Positions 9,084-18,111 are shown, counted from the first letter of the stretch. The stretch is 64,000 bases of DNA from an uncultured Candidatus Saccharibacteria bacterium (GCA_946408595.1 CAMJSX010000001.1:62001-126000), one strand, 5' to 3'. Made by a program: numbers and translations. The notes: generated from the sequence alone by a model not told the origin.

Positions 9084-10229
9084 ATGAAACGAGTGGTATT
9101 TTTAATCCGTAATATTGCTCCTGAGAGTTTTGGTGGTGGTGAAATGTACCAAATTCAGCTCGCGAGAGTGTTAAAAAAAAATAACTATACGCCAATTATT
9201 TTTACAGCGTCGGAGAAACTAATCGAAGAAGCGAAAAAGAACGAGATAGAATATGTCAGGTCGCCGTATTTGAAACAACAGAATTGGAGTAGTTGGCGTA
9301 ATATATTACTGCCAGTGTATGGAGCGTGGCAGGTTAAGTTGCAGAATTGGTATAAAAAGCAGATAAAAAAGTATGATCCAATAGTGCTAAATATTCAATC
9401 ACGTGATGAATTGATTGGAGCAAGTTTAGCAGGGCTGAAGTGTGGTAGGAAGGTGATTTGGACAGATCATGCAGATTTTAGAACATGGTCTTTAGTGAAT
9501 GTAGATAAAAAATTGAAGAACCAAATTGGTAAATGGATTTTAAGATGCGCAAGGAAAGTTAATAAGATAATCTTGATAAACGAGCACGAACGAGAGTCTT
9601 TAGAAAAAAGAATTCAGCCTTTGAAGTTGAATAATTTGGTAGTGATTAGAAATGGTTTAATTGACGAGTATGAAGAATGTGAGAAAAATAAAGCAGAGGA
9701 AGATAGTTTTTATTTTGTAGGTCGTGTGGTGGAGGATAAAGGAATTAGAGAGTTGATTAAAGCGTTTTTGAAGGTTAAGGAAAAGAATAATAGAGCAGTC
9801 CTGAATATTTATGGTGAAGGTGAAGATTTAGCAAAGTATCAAGAAATGGCGAAGAATGAGAAGGGAATAGTGTTCCATGGGTATGTGAATGAGCCGCTTC
9901 GGATTGCTTCATCAAATGAGATTTTTGTTTTGCCAAGTTATCATGAAGGGTTATCTTTGGCGCTGCTCAATGCGGCGATGATGAAGAAAAGAATAATCGC
10001 TACCGATATTGAAGGAAATAGGGAAGTGGTAAAAGATGGTGTGACTGGGCTTTTGGTACCAGTAAAGGATATTGATAAATTGGCTATGGCGATGGAGAAA
10101 ATGCTGAGGGATAAAGGACGAGCAGAGAAAATGGCGGAGGAAGTGAGAAAGGAATTTGAACGAGAATTTAATTTCGAGAAGATTTTTGAAGAAAAAATGG
10201 CGCCACTTTATACGGAGGATGAGGCATGA
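9084..10229 (+). CDS. Glycosyltransferase family 4
   Basis: This 381-residue GT-B enzyme should transfer a sugar from a nucleotide donor to a lipid-linked or polymer acceptor on the cytoplasmic side. The N-terminal domain has the family opening 'RNIAPESFGGGEMYQ'. The C-terminal domain has 'YFVGRVVEDKGIRELIKAF', 'LNIYGEGED', 'VFHGYVN' and the E-x7-E nucleotide-sugar site in 'LPSYHEGLSLALLNAA', then 'GVTGLLVPVKD'. It begins right after galE and its stop overlaps the following GT2 gene by four bases (ATGA). The exact sugar cannot be read from the sequence. Confidence 0.93.
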   Translation: MKRVVFLIRNIAPESFGGGEMYQIQLARVLKKNNYTPIIFTASEKLIEEAKKNEIEYVRSPYLKQQNWSSWRNILLPVYGAWQVKLQNWYKKQIKKYDPIVLNIQSRDELIGASLAGLKCGRKVIWTDHADFRTWSLVNVDKKLKNQIGKWILRCARKVNKIILINEHERESLEKRIQPLKLNNLVVIRNGLIDEYEECEKNKAEEDSFYFVGRVVEDKGIRELIKAFLKVKEKNNRAVLNIYGEGEDLAKYQEMAKNEKGIVFHGYVNEPLRIASSNEIFVLPSYHEGLSLALLNAAMMKKRIIATDIEGNREVVKDGVTGLLVPVKDIDKLAMAMEKMLRDKGRAEKMAEEVRKEFEREFNFEKIFEEKMAPLYTEDEA

Positions 10230-11152
10230 AAAATGATTCTTTAGTATCGGTGGTGGTGCCGGTTTATAATATTAAAGATTATATTGAGAAATGTTTAAAA
10301 TCTATTGTTTCACAGAGTTATGATAATTTAGAAATTGTGGTAGTGGATGATGGGTCGACGGATGGATCCGGAAAACTATGTGATGAATTTGCAAAAAAAG
10401 ATAAAAGAGTAAGGGTCTTTCACAAGAAAAACGGTGGGTTGTCGGATGCAAGGAATTTTGGGATAAAAAAGTCCCAAGGTGAGATAGTCGCCTTGGTTGA
10501 TGGTGATGACTACGTTGATGCTGATTATATTAAGGCGATGTATGAGGTGATGGTAAAGGATGGTTCGGATATAGTGGTGTGTGGTTTTGATAATAATATT
10601 CCGAGCAGCTTTGTAGTGAGTGGGGAAGAAGCGACGAAAAAACTGCTGGTAGAACAAGAAAACATTGAAATTGTGGCTTGGAATAAGCTATATAAGAAAG
10701 AATTGTTTGAAAAAGAAATAGAGTATCCAGTGGGCGAGAAACACGAGGACGCGTTGACTACCTACAAGTTATTCGCGGAAGCAAAGAAAGTGTCATATGT
10801 TTCCGAATCACTCTACCACTACGTGAAGCGAGAAGATAGTATTATGGGGCAGAAGGATATAGTGGGGAGGCTGGAAATGCGGGAGAAGGCAGCGAAAGAA
10901 GCAGTAGAGTATTTTGCGGATAATTCACAATTGAAACAGGCGGCGGAAGTTGCAGTTTTGACCGCCCGATATGCTTTTATGGATGCGGCGATACATGGCG
11001 AAATTGGCAAGAAATACTTCGCGCCTAATGCTAAATGGGTGGATGAGAATAGAAAGAAGTATCAGAATAATAAATTGATGACAAAAAAACTAAAACTGTA
11101 TAATTCTTTGAATCATTTAAAACTTTATAAGGCTTTTAGGACCATAGTTTAA
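10226..11152 (+). CDS. Glycosyltransferase family 2
   Basis: The gene encodes a 308-residue GT-A enzyme. The GT2 core covers about 1-210: 'VSVVVPVYNIKDYIEKCL', 'LEIVVVDDGSTDGSG', 'HKKNGGLSDARNFG' and the metal site 'ALVDGDDYVD'. 'PVGEKHEDALTTYKLF' carries the catalytic-base region (ED). The C-terminal 100 residues are helical and may position a membrane acceptor. It is translationally coupled to the GT4 gene. Its 3' end overlaps the convergent ABC ATPase gene by 17 bases. Confidence 0.93.
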   Translation: MKNDSLVSVVVPVYNIKDYIEKCLKSIVSQSYDNLEIVVVDDGSTDGSGKLCDEFAKKDKRVRVFHKKNGGLSDARNFGIKKSQGEIVALVDGDDYVDADYIKAMYEVMVKDGSDIVVCGFDNNIPSSFVVSGEEATKKLLVEQENIEIVAWNKLYKKELFEKEIEYPVGEKHEDALTTYKLFAEAKKVSYVSESLYHYVKREDSIMGQKDIVGRLEMREKAAKEAVEYFADNSQLKQAAEVAVLTARYAFMDAAIHGEIGKKYFAPNAKWVDENRKKYQNNKLMTKKLKLYNSLNHLKLYKAFRTIV

Positions 11153-11912
11153 GGTAGGCATCAGCAATTTTGTTTGGATCACCGTCTTTGACGATTTTGC
11201 CGTCATCTAGGAGAATGGCGCGAGTGCAGAATTTGCGAACGTTTTCCATGGAATGGGTGACTAGAACTACAGTTTGGTGGTTTTCTTTGAGAGATTCAAA
11301 ATAGTTAGTACATTTTTGCTGGAAGGCAGCATCACCAACAGCAAGAACTTCGTCGAGGAGTAAAATATCGCCACGTGCACGGATAGCAATGGAAAAGGCT
11401 AGACGGACTTGCATACCGGAAGAGTAGTTTTTGAGTTTTTGATCTTGGAAAGGTTCAAGTTCAGCGAATTTCCAAATGTCATTATACATAGCGTCCATTT
11501 CAGTATTAGAAAAACCAAGCAAGGCACCGTTCAAATAGACGTTTTCACGGCCAGTGAGTTCTGGGTTAAAGCCGACGCCGAGTTCAATAAAAGGAACAAG
11601 ATTACCATTAATGGTGACTTCGCCTTTTTCTGGATAATAAATACCGGCGAGAATTTTGAGTAGAGTGGATTTGCCGGAACCATTGCGACCAACAATACCA
11701 AGAAACTCGCCTTGTTTGATTTCGAAATCGAGGCCTTTTAAGACTTTTTGTTCTTTGTAACCTTTAATACCCCGCAAGCGATTGAAGAAAGCCTGTTTTA
11801 GACCGAAAGCCTGTTCAGTAGGGAGGCGGAAGCTTTTGTGAAGATTTTTCACTGTAATAGCTGGAGCGTTAAGATCAGTTATTTCTGTACGAGTACCGAT
11901 AGAACGTTTCAT
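11136..11912 (-). CDS. Polysaccharide/teichoic-acid ABC exporter, ATP-binding subunit (Wzt/TagH type)
   Basis: The gene encodes 258 residues with Walker A 'GIVGRNGSGKSTLLK', signature 'LKNYSSGMQVRLAF' and Walker B 'ILLLDEVLAVGD'. 'VGFNPELTGRENVYLNG' is diagnostic of exporters of lipid-linked polysaccharides (Wzt, TagH, RfbE). It powers flipping of the finished glycan across the membrane together with the permease encoded just upstream. It lacks the C-terminal carbohydrate-binding domain of long Wzt proteins, so export probably does not require recognition of a modified chain end. It is the second gene of a two-gene minus-strand operon. Confidence 0.94.
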   Translation of the reverse strand: MKRSIGTRTEITDLNAPAITVKNLHKSFRLPTEQAFGLKQAFFNRLRGIKGYKEQKVLKGLDFEIKQGEFLGIVGRNGSGKSTLLKILAGIYYPEKGEVTINGNLVPFIELGVGFNPELTGRENVYLNGALLGFSNTEMDAMYNDIWKFAELEPFQDQKLKNYSSGMQVRLAFSIAIRARGDILLLDEVLAVGDAAFQQKCTNYFESLKENHQTVVLVTHSMENVRKFCTRAILLDDGKIVKDGDPNKIADAYLKLWS

Positions 11913-12721
11913 TAGACTTCCTCCGCAAAGAATTTAGATTTTCGACGAAAGACAATGGCGCCAAGAATGAGGGCAGTAATGACAAGAAGAATTGGGATAA
12001 TGATAAGCGGGCTGTTTATATAATTCCAGGCCGTGATTGTCTCAGGAGTGATAAGATTAAAGCGAATGTCTTGGATGGCTTGGGCAATAGGGTTTAAAAG
12101 AATGATTTTAGCGGCAATTTCACTACTTGAGGCGACCATGGTGATAGGGTAAATAATCGGGACAGCATAGAAAAGGGCTTGAATAAGAACGTCCCAGATA
12201 GAAGTGATGTCACGATATTTGACGTTGATAGAGCCAAGGAGGAAGGCAATACCTAGAGAAAGGAGGTATAGTTCCAAAATGGCTGGAATAGCAAGAAGCC
12301 AACTAAAGCTTGGTGTGACGCCATTGATGAGCGCGAAGATAAGGATGACAACGAGGTTGATGAGCATATTAATGACGGCGGTTAAGGTAGCAGAAACAAC
12401 GACGATGTATTTTGGAAAGCTGATTTTGCGAAGGAGGTCACCACGAATAACAATTGCTTGAATGCCTTGAGAAGTGCATTCAGTAAAGAAGCTCCACATA
12501 GTGGTGCCACAGAGTAGGTAGACTGGGTAGTGAGGAATATCGTTGCCAATTTTTAAAAGTTTGGCAAAAACAATGTATAAAATTGCAAACATCATAAGTG
12601 GGCGAAGGAGCGCCCATAAATAGCCAAGCACTGAACCTTGATAACGAATTTTGAAATCGGTCTTAGTGAGTTCTTTTAGAAGAATACGATTTTTGCGGTT
12701 TAAAACGCGAGGGATACTCAT
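11912..12721 (-). CDS. Polysaccharide ABC exporter, permease subunit (Wzm/TagG type)
   Basis: This 269-residue ABC-2 permease has about six membrane helices and begins with the family's cytosolic 'LTKTDFKIRYQGSVLGYLWALLRP' style segment. That segment includes the conserved 'LGYLWALLRP' before the first helix. It pairs with the downstream ATPase, whose ATG overlaps its stop. Its own start is preceded on this strand by a TAAAAT about 8 bases upstream, suggesting a leaderless mRNA sharing a divergent promoter region with the CotH-like gene. Role: channel for lipid-linked envelope glycan. Confidence 0.92.
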   Translation of the reverse strand: MSIPRVLNRKNRILLKELTKTDFKIRYQGSVLGYLWALLRPLMMFAILYIVFAKLLKIGNDIPHYPVYLLCGTTMWSFFTECTSQGIQAIVIRGDLLRKISFPKYIVVVSATLTAVINMLINLVVILIFALINGVTPSFSWLLAIPAILELYLLSLGIAFLLGSINVKYRDITSIWDVLIQALFYAVPIIYPITMVASSSEIAAKIILLNPIAQAIQDIRFNLITPETITAWNYINSPLIIIPILLVITALILGAIVFRRKSKFFAEEV

Positions 12722-12750
12722 ATGCTATATTTTACCATATTTAAGTATGA

Positions 12751-12756
12751 TAGAAT
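12751..12756 (+). promoter_or_regulatory. -10 box of CotH-like gene
   Basis: TAGAAT ends 6 bases before the ATG at 12763, predicting a leaderless transcript. Confidence 0.45.
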
Positions 12757-12762
12757 AGATTC

Positions 12763-14124
12763 ATGAGAAATAGTGGAAGGTCTCGCAAAAAGAAAAAAGG
12801 AACGGCTGGAAAGTGCGGACGAGTTATTTTTGGGGTTTTGATGTTGTCATTACTAGCAGTGGCGATAGGTGGTGGGTTGTTAGTTGAGCCGGGAAAAAGA
12901 GCAGGGATAAAACCAGTTGCAACTCTTGAAATTAAACTAACTGATACTTCGCTGGAGGAGATTAATAGCGGCAGTAAGGAGACTGAATATCCAGGTAACA
13001 CTTTGGTGTTAAAGGAAGGCAATAAAGAACAGACGTATGAGGAAGTTGAGATTAGAGGGCGAGGAAATTTTTCGTGGCGAGCCGATAAAAAATCATATCG
13101 ACTAAAATTTGCGAGCAAGGTGGATCTTTTAAATATGGGTAAGAAGAAAAAATGGGCGTTAGTAGGGAACAGTGTGGATGCGAGTTTGATGAGGAATGAT
13201 TTAGCATATTATGTAGCGGGGCTACTCGATGGTGGGTACCCGATCAAAGGCGACTTTGTGCATCTTTTGGTGGATGATAATGACCTGGGCTTATATTTTT
13301 TAATTAAAACTATGAGTATAGATAAACAGGCGGTTGATTTGAAGAATCCAGAGGGTATTTTAGTAGAGGTGGATAATGTTTATTGCAATGAAGAGTGTTA
13401 TGAGGTGATAAATGGAGATTTTTTGTCGATTAAGGACGTGATGGCAGAAGATGAAAAAGAAGCGGCGATGGAAGATTTTGTAAACAACTACAATAGTTTT
13501 TTGAAAGCGCTAGAGAAAGAAGATTTAAGTAAAATTGACAGTTTAATAGACATAGAGTCGTTCGCGAAATATTTTGTCTTAAGCGAATTTACTGCGAACC
13601 CAGATGCTTATGTGACAAGTTGGTATTTATATAAGGATGGTTTTTCGGATAAAATACATGCTGGACTGGCTTGGGATTTCGACGCAGCATTTGGCAATAC
13701 GGACTGGACGGGATGGCCTGATGAATTCTATAGTCCGTCGGTGGGGTTGGCTAGACTCGAGTTTTCTTTCGAGCATGATGGAACGAAATATTGTGGTTAT
13801 AATAAAAATAAGCCGATAACAAACACAATAAATGTTTCGTGGGTGATGTGTGATTTGTTGAAACTGCCTGATTTTCGCGAATTGGTGAGCAAGGTATATT
13901 TAGATAAGATAGCAGCGAAAAAGGATGAAATACTAGAATTTATTGATTTGACTGCAAAGCGAATTAGGGAAGAAGCAATTCATGATGCGGAAATATGGGG
14001 TAAAAGGAGTTTTGATGAGGAGATTGAGTATTTAGTTGATTGGGTGAAGAAAAGATTTGAGTTTTTTGACGATGAATACGTGATAAGGCGTTTTGATTTG
14101 CAAGAGTCAAAAAGAGAACTGTAG
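12763..14124 (+). CDS. CotH-like protein kinase-fold protein, membrane-anchored
   Basis: This 453-residue protein has a basic N-terminus (SGRSRKKKKG), one membrane helix (about 23-43) and an outside CotH-family domain. Motifs visible are 'LEIRGRGNFSW'-type ('VEIRGRGNFSWRADKK'), 'SYRLKF', 'KWALVGNSVDASLMRNDLAY', 'LYFLIKTMSIDK' and the metal/ATP site 'AGLAWDFDAAFGN'. CotH in Bacillus is an atypical kinase that phosphorylates spore-coat proteins. Related proteins occur on surfaces of non-sporing bacteria, so here it may phosphorylate surface proteins or glycans. It is leaderless with a TAGAAT box and lies between the exporter and the Gtr-like genes. The family call is good; the substrate is unknown. 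Confidence 0.85.
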   Translation: MRNSGRSRKKKKGTAGKCGRVIFGVLMLSLLAVAIGGGLLVEPGKRAGIKPVATLEIKLTDTSLEEINSGSKETEYPGNTLVLKEGNKEQTYEEVEIRGRGNFSWRADKKSYRLKFASKVDLLNMGKKKKWALVGNSVDASLMRNDLAYYVAGLLDGGYPIKGDFVHLLVDDNDLGLYFLIKTMSIDKQAVDLKNPEGILVEVDNVYCNEECYEVINGDFLSIKDVMAEDEKEAAMEDFVNNYNSFLKALEKEDLSKIDSLIDIESFAKYFVLSEFTANPDAYVTSWYLYKDGFSDKIHAGLAWDFDAAFGNTDWTGWPDEFYSPSVGLARLEFSFEHDGTKYCGYNKNKPITNTINVSWVMCDLLKLPDFRELVSKVYLDKIAAKKDEILEFIDLTAKRIREEAIHDAEIWGKRSFDEEIEYLVDWVKKRFEFFDDEYVIRRFDLQESKREL

Positions 14125-14128
14125 TTTA

Positions 14129-15448
14129 CTACTTGGCGCGACGTTTGGAGCGAATAAAAGAAATGCGCCAGCGAAGATGAATGACGTGGAGCCAGAATTT
14201 TTCGGATGGAGTGGGGTGAGAGCCAAGCCAAGATTTAAGGTTTTTATAGGAGGTTTGCCAGTTTTGCCAAATAGTGGCGCTGGTTTTAATAGTGCTGCTG
14301 TCAGTGCCGAAGTTATAAATATAAAGTGGCTGTGGGGTATAGGCGATTTCGCCTTCAGCGTGTTTTAAATAATCTAGGACGAACTTGGTGTCTTCGGCGA
14401 AATTGAGTTTTTGGTCAAATTTGAGCTGGTGGTCTTTGATGACGGAGGCTTTAAAAAGTTTGTTGTTGCAAGAATACAGGCGACCGTCTTTTGCTAGAAG
14501 TTTTAGGACGTAGACTTTTTTAGTTTCATGATGACGGCGTGGTCTTAAGGGGGATTGGTATAAGTTTTTTGAAGTGTTCTTTTTGACCCAGTGGTATTGG
14601 TGGCCACAAACGGCAAGAGAAGTATCGGCTCCGTAGATTTCTAGGAGGGAATTGATAAAGGTTGGTTTCAGTTGGTCGTCGGAATCTGTGAAGCTAATAA
14701 AGTCGCCAGTGGCTTTTTGTAGCCCCGCGTTTCTTGCGGCGGATTGGCCTTGGTTTTCTTGATGGAAAACTTTAATGCGCGGGTCTTTTTTGGCGTAGGT
14801 GTCGGCGATTTTTTTAGAGTCGTCAGTGGAACCGTCGTCGACTAAAATGATTTCAAGGTCTGAGTATGTTTGGCTGGTGACGGAGCTAAGGCATTTAGGT
14901 AAATATTTGGCGGTGTTGTAAACAGGGATAATAATGGATATTTTGGGTTGATTTTTTCCAGAGTATGTTTTTTCTTCTGTTGAGTATGATTTTTTGGAAG
15001 TGCCGAAGACGAGTTTGTCATAGAAGAGATAGTTTAAAATGACAGTGACGATGGCGACAAGGAGGTAGATGCCGGTACTTTCGACAAAATTATAGTCAAA
15101 AGGAAGATTTAGATTGGCGCAGAGTTGGTGGATAGATTGATAAAATGGCGTGAGGAAGCCAAAGAGCCAAGTGAAGAACGGGCTGATGAGAAAGGCGGTG
15201 ATGCCATTCCATAAAAAGAACATGAGAACGCTGGTTTTGGTGACGTGGCGCTCCTTCCAGGTGATTTTGGAATGTAAAATGTAGGCAAGAATGGTGGCGA
15301 GAGCGTAGGAAATCATGCTGTCGAGCCAAAGGAGGTTATTGTTATTTAGAATTACGCGGCCGATGAAAGTGTAAACCAGGAAATTAAAAATAGTGAGAAT
15401 GATGCCGATGATAATAAACTTGCCGACGCGTTTCTTAGTATTCTTCAT
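14129..15448 (-). CDS. GtrA-like membrane domain fused to GT2 glycosyltransferase
   Basis: Residues 1 to about 150 form a GtrA-type four-helix membrane domain ('KFIIIGIILTIFNFLVYT', 'YALATILAYILHSKITW', later 'LNYLFYDKLVF'). That family is thought to flip undecaprenyl-phosphate-sugar. Residues about 165-400 are a GT2 domain ('KISIIIPVYNTAKYLPKCL', 'LVDDGSTDDSKK', 'SFTDSDDQLK'). The fusion (439 residues) joins flipping to sugar transfer in one chain. It diverges from the GtrB-like gene at 15485 through a shared palindromic promoter, and lies near a GtrII-like gene, so the three probably make one glucosylation-type system. Confidence 0.87.
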   Translation of the reverse strand: MKNTKKRVGKFIIIGIILTIFNFLVYTFIGRVILNNNNLLWLDSMISYALATILAYILHSKITWKERHVTKTSVLMFFLWNGITAFLISPFFTWLFGFLTPFYQSIHQLCANLNLPFDYNFVESTGIYLLVAIVTVILNYLFYDKLVFGTSKKSYSTEEKTYSGKNQPKISIIIPVYNTAKYLPKCLSSVTSQTYSDLEIILVDDGSTDDSKKIADTYAKKDPRIKVFHQENQGQSAARNAGLQKATGDFISFTDSDDQLKPTFINSLLEIYGADTSLAVCGHQYHWVKKNTSKNLYQSPLRPRRHHETKKVYVLKLLAKDGRLYSCNNKLFKASVIKDHQLKFDQKLNFAEDTKFVLDYLKHAEGEIAYTPQPLYIYNFGTDSSTIKTSATIWQNWQTSYKNLKSWLGSHPTPSEKFWLHVIHLRWRISFIRSKRRAK

Positions 15449-15454
15449 AGGGAT

Positions 15455-15478
15455 ATTATACCATCTTTATGGTATAAT
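15455..15478. promoter_or_regulatory. Palindromic divergent promoter
   Basis: ATTATACCAT (15455-15464) and ATGGTATAAT (15469-15478) are perfect inverted copies 4 bases apart. Each holds a TATAAT facing outward, 6 bases from the start codons at 15448 (minus) and 15485 (plus). Confidence 0.6.
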
Positions 15479-15484
15479 CATGGT

Positions 15485-16444
15485 ATGAAGAAACGGTTAG
15501 TTTCGGTGGTGGTGCCGGCTTATAATGAGGAAGAGGGGATCTTAGATTTTTTGGATGGGCAGCTCTTGCCGGTGGTTGATAGTCTGTCATACGAGGTAGA
15601 AATCATAGTCGTGAACGACGGTTCAAGAGATAATACTTTAAGAGAAATTGATAAGAGTAAGGCAAAGAAGAGAAAAGGTTTTAAACTGCTGTCTTTTACG
15701 AGGAATTTTGGGAAGGAAATTGCGCTGTCGGCGGGGATAAAAGAAGCGACGGGCGATGCGGTGATTTTGATTGATGGGGATGGACAGCATCCGGTGGAAA
15801 TGATATCGAAAATGATTGCCGAATGGGAGAAGGGGGCGGAGATTGTGACGGCAGTGCGAGAGGAAAACACTACGCGGCACAAGCTTGGTTCGAAACTATA
15901 TTATGTGACGATGCGGATGTTTGGGAACAAGCAAGTAGTGGTAGGGGCGATGGATTTTAGGCTGATTTCTCGGAACGTGGCGAATGAGTTTAACGATTTT
16001 ACGGAACGAAACCGCCTGGCGCGGGGCTTGATTGATTGGATGGGGGTGCCACAGACCTATATTAAGGTGAAAACTAAAAATAGAGTTAAAGGCAAACCGA
16101 CCTATAGTGCGAAGAGGTTGGCGAGACTGACGGTGGATAGTTTGGTTTCGGCTTCAAGGACGCCGCTTCTCATATTTGGGTATATTGGAGTGTTTATTAC
16201 GGTGGTGTCGTTTTTGTTTGGTTTGTTTATCCTGATTCAACAGTATATTTTGGGTGATCCGTTGGGGTTGGATTGGAGTGGCGCGGTGGCGATGAGCGTG
16301 TTTGTATCGTTTTTGGTGGGGTTAGTGTTGATTTCACAGGCGATTACGGCGCTGTATATTTCGCAGATTCATGTAGAGGCGAAGGGAAGACCACTTTATA
16401 TTATCGATAAGAAAAAATCATATGGCATCAAAGGTTCTGATTAG
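15485..16444 (+). CDS. GtrB/DPM1-like glycosyltransferase with two C-terminal membrane helices
   Basis: This 319-residue GT2 enzyme moves a sugar from its nucleotide to a polyprenyl phosphate on the inner face of the membrane. The GT-A core has 'VSVVVPAYNEEEGILDFL', 'IIVVNDGSRDNTL', 'SFTRNFGKEIALSAGI' and 'ILIDGDGQHPVEMI' (DXD region). Near its end are 'RLARGLIDWMG' and 'KPTYSAKRL', as in GtrB and ArnC. Two membrane helices follow at about 230-255 and 270-295, again as in GtrB. It starts leaderless from the palindromic promoter. With the GtrA fusion and GtrII neighbour it makes a serotype-conversion-like set. Confidence 0.92.
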   Translation: MKKRLVSVVVPAYNEEEGILDFLDGQLLPVVDSLSYEVEIIVVNDGSRDNTLREIDKSKAKKRKGFKLLSFTRNFGKEIALSAGIKEATGDAVILIDGDGQHPVEMISKMIAEWEKGAEIVTAVREENTTRHKLGSKLYYVTMRMFGNKQVVVGAMDFRLISRNVANEFNDFTERNRLARGLIDWMGVPQTYIKVKTKNRVKGKPTYSAKRLARLTVDSLVSASRTPLLIFGYIGVFITVVSFLFGLFILIQQYILGDPLGLDWSGAVAMSVFVSFLVGLVLISQAITALYISQIHVEAKGRPLYIIDKKKSYGIKGSD

Positions 16445-16605
16445 TTTTGATATTGAAGAGTTTGATTTGCCACGGGAAAATGGGGCGGCGATTTTCGTGG
16501 GTGATTCGGAAATTACAAGAGAGTGGGTATGAGTTTTCGACCTACGCAGAGTTTTCTAAAACATGGTATAATGCAAATCATGGAAGAGGTAAAGAAAAAA
16601 TTTAG
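16422..16605 (+). pseudogene. Remnant of polysaccharide deacetylase gene (internal deletion, two frames)
   Basis: From the ATG at 16422 the frame reads 'MASKVLISFDIEEFDLPREN', the typical start of a NodB-type polysaccharide deacetylase, and stops at 16530-16532. In the +1 frame the following bases read 'VIRKLQESGYEFSTYAEF', which looks like the C-terminal end of the same family, stopping at 16603-16605. Only about 180 bases remain of a gene that is usually about 750-900 bases, so the middle seems deleted. The remnant overlaps the end of the GtrB-like gene, and its C-terminal part contains the -10 box of the GtrII-like gene. This is inference from motif resemblance. Confidence 0.55.
16567..16572 (+). 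promoter_or_regulatory. -10 box of GtrII-like gene inside deacetylase remnant
   Basis: TATAAT ends 7 bases before the ATG at 16580 and decides that start over upstream in-frame ATG codons at 16529, 16523 and 16571, which would lie before or at the promoter. Confidence 0.55.
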
Positions 16606-18079
16606 CGAAAACCGGTTTTTAATTAAACCGATACTTTGGATGTTTTTAATCTATTTAGTAGGGGCGCTCGCGATAATTCTTGCAGGGGTGCATTTTGCGG
16701 ACGATATTGCGCGGACGACTTTTGGTTATGCGGGGTGGAACGGATTTTCGCGGTATCTTACGACGGTTCTTGCACACGTTTTTCATGCGGATGGGTATTT
16801 GACTAATATTGCGCCGCTTCCGCAGATTTTGGCACTATTAATTTTAGCAGTGGCGAGTGTGCTTTTGATTGGTTTGGTGGCAGGGAAGGAAGTATTTAAA
16901 AAGCCAAAATGGGGTTGGTATTTAGTGGCGGCAGTGCCTTTGGGGCTATCGCCATACATACTAGAGTGTTTGTCTTATCAATACGATGCGCCATATATGG
17001 TAATTTCGGTGTTGTTCGCGATTTTGCCGGTGCTATTTAGAAAGAGTAGGAAGTGGGTGTATGGTTTGGCGATTCTCACGGGAGTTTTAGTGATTTGCAT
17101 GACTTATCAAGCGGCGATTGGGATTTTGCCGATGGTGGTGATAATGGTGGCGATGCGAGAATGGAATGAGAACAGGGAATTAAAGAATAAAGATAATTGG
17201 AAGTTTTTAATCTTTTCGGCGGTAGTGTTTGTGTTATCTTTGGTTTTATTTGAGAAGATATTGATGAAGCCGCGTGAGGCATATGCGTCAAACAGTTTGC
17301 CGGAAATACAGAACTTAATACCAGAGTTTTTTGAACACTTGGGGCAATACTTTTCTTTGGTATTTTCAGATTTGAAGGTGTGGTGGTTGGTGTTGATTGG
17401 TTTAATCATGGTGGGTTTTGTAGTGCTGTTTGTAATGAGGAGTAAAAGAAACAAAGTGGGGGCTCTCGCGGTGGCTGTTTTAGGCGGGTTAGTAATTACG
17501 GTGCTGTCGTTTGCATTTTATGCGGTGCTTGATAAACCACTTTATGCGACGAGAGCAATGTATCCGTTGGGAGTGGCGATTGCGATATTTGCGATTTACG
17601 TGGCGAGCGGGGAAGGAAAAAAGGCATTATTTAAAGTGCCGGTGATGGTGCTGTCGTGGTGTTTTGTAGTGTTCGCTTTAACTTATGGTAATGCTTTGAA
17701 GGAACAAGACAGTTATAGAAATATGGTGATGGATATGGCGATAGCGGATATAAACGAACTACCGATGATGCAGGATGGAAAAACAAAGGACATTATACTA
17801 CGTGGTAATGTGGGATTCTCTCCAATAGTGTTAAATATGCCGACGGATTATACGATCATGCAAAGACTCTTGATGCCAAGTTATAGTGAATATGTGCCTT
17901 GGATGGCATATAAATTGACTCATCAGTCTGGTCTGCATTTGACGTTAATAGAGGGGGATAATTCGGAGCATGATGAGCTACTGATGCTAAAAGAGACGGT
18001 ACTATATAATATATATGGTGATGAGGAACACCTTTTGATAGAATTTAAAGGCGCACAGCCTTTTGAGGTGGTTTTTTAA
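16580..18079 (+). CDS. GtrII-like membrane glucosyltransferase
   Basis: This polytopic membrane protein of 499 residues has about 10 helices. The first external loop holds 'VHFADDIARTTFGYAGW', matching the 'DD..R...G..GW' signature of the GtrII / Glucos_trans_II family, which adds a sugar from a polyprenyl phosphate carrier to surface polysaccharide. 'NIAPLPQILALLILA' and 'LEYLSYQYD'-like 'LECLSYQYDAPYMV' also fit. A soluble domain of about 90 residues ends the protein outside the cell. The start at 16580 is chosen by its TATAAT. It likely uses the lipid-linked sugar made by the GtrB-like enzyme at 15485. Confidence 0.83.
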   Translation: MEEVKKKFSENRFLIKPILWMFLIYLVGALAIILAGVHFADDIARTTFGYAGWNGFSRYLTTVLAHVFHADGYLTNIAPLPQILALLILAVASVLLIGLVAGKEVFKKPKWGWYLVAAVPLGLSPYILECLSYQYDAPYMVISVLFAILPVLFRKSRKWVYGLAILTGVLVICMTYQAAIGILPMVVIMVAMREWNENRELKNKDNWKFLIFSAVVFVLSLVLFEKILMKPREAYASNSLPEIQNLIPEFFEHLGQYFSLVFSDLKVWWLVLIGLIMVGFVVLFVMRSKRNKVGALAVAVLGGLVITVLSFAFYAVLDKPLYATRAMYPLGVAIAIFAIYVASGEGKKALFKVPVMVLSWCFVVFALTYGNALKEQDSYRNMVMDMAIADINELPMMQDGKTKDIILRGNVGFSPIVLNMPTDYTIMQRLLMPSYSEYVPWMAYKLTHQSGLHLTLIEGDNSEHDELLMLKETVLYNIYGDEEHLLIEFKGAQPFEVVF

Positions 18080-18099
18080 CTAGTTAAGAAGGAACATGA

Positions 18100-18105
18100 T
18101 ATAAT
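18100..18105 (+). promoter_or_regulatory. -10 box of ftsK
   Basis: TATAAT ends 6 bases before the ATG at 18112, predicting a leaderless mRNA. Confidence 0.55.
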
Positions 18106-18111
18106 TAACTT

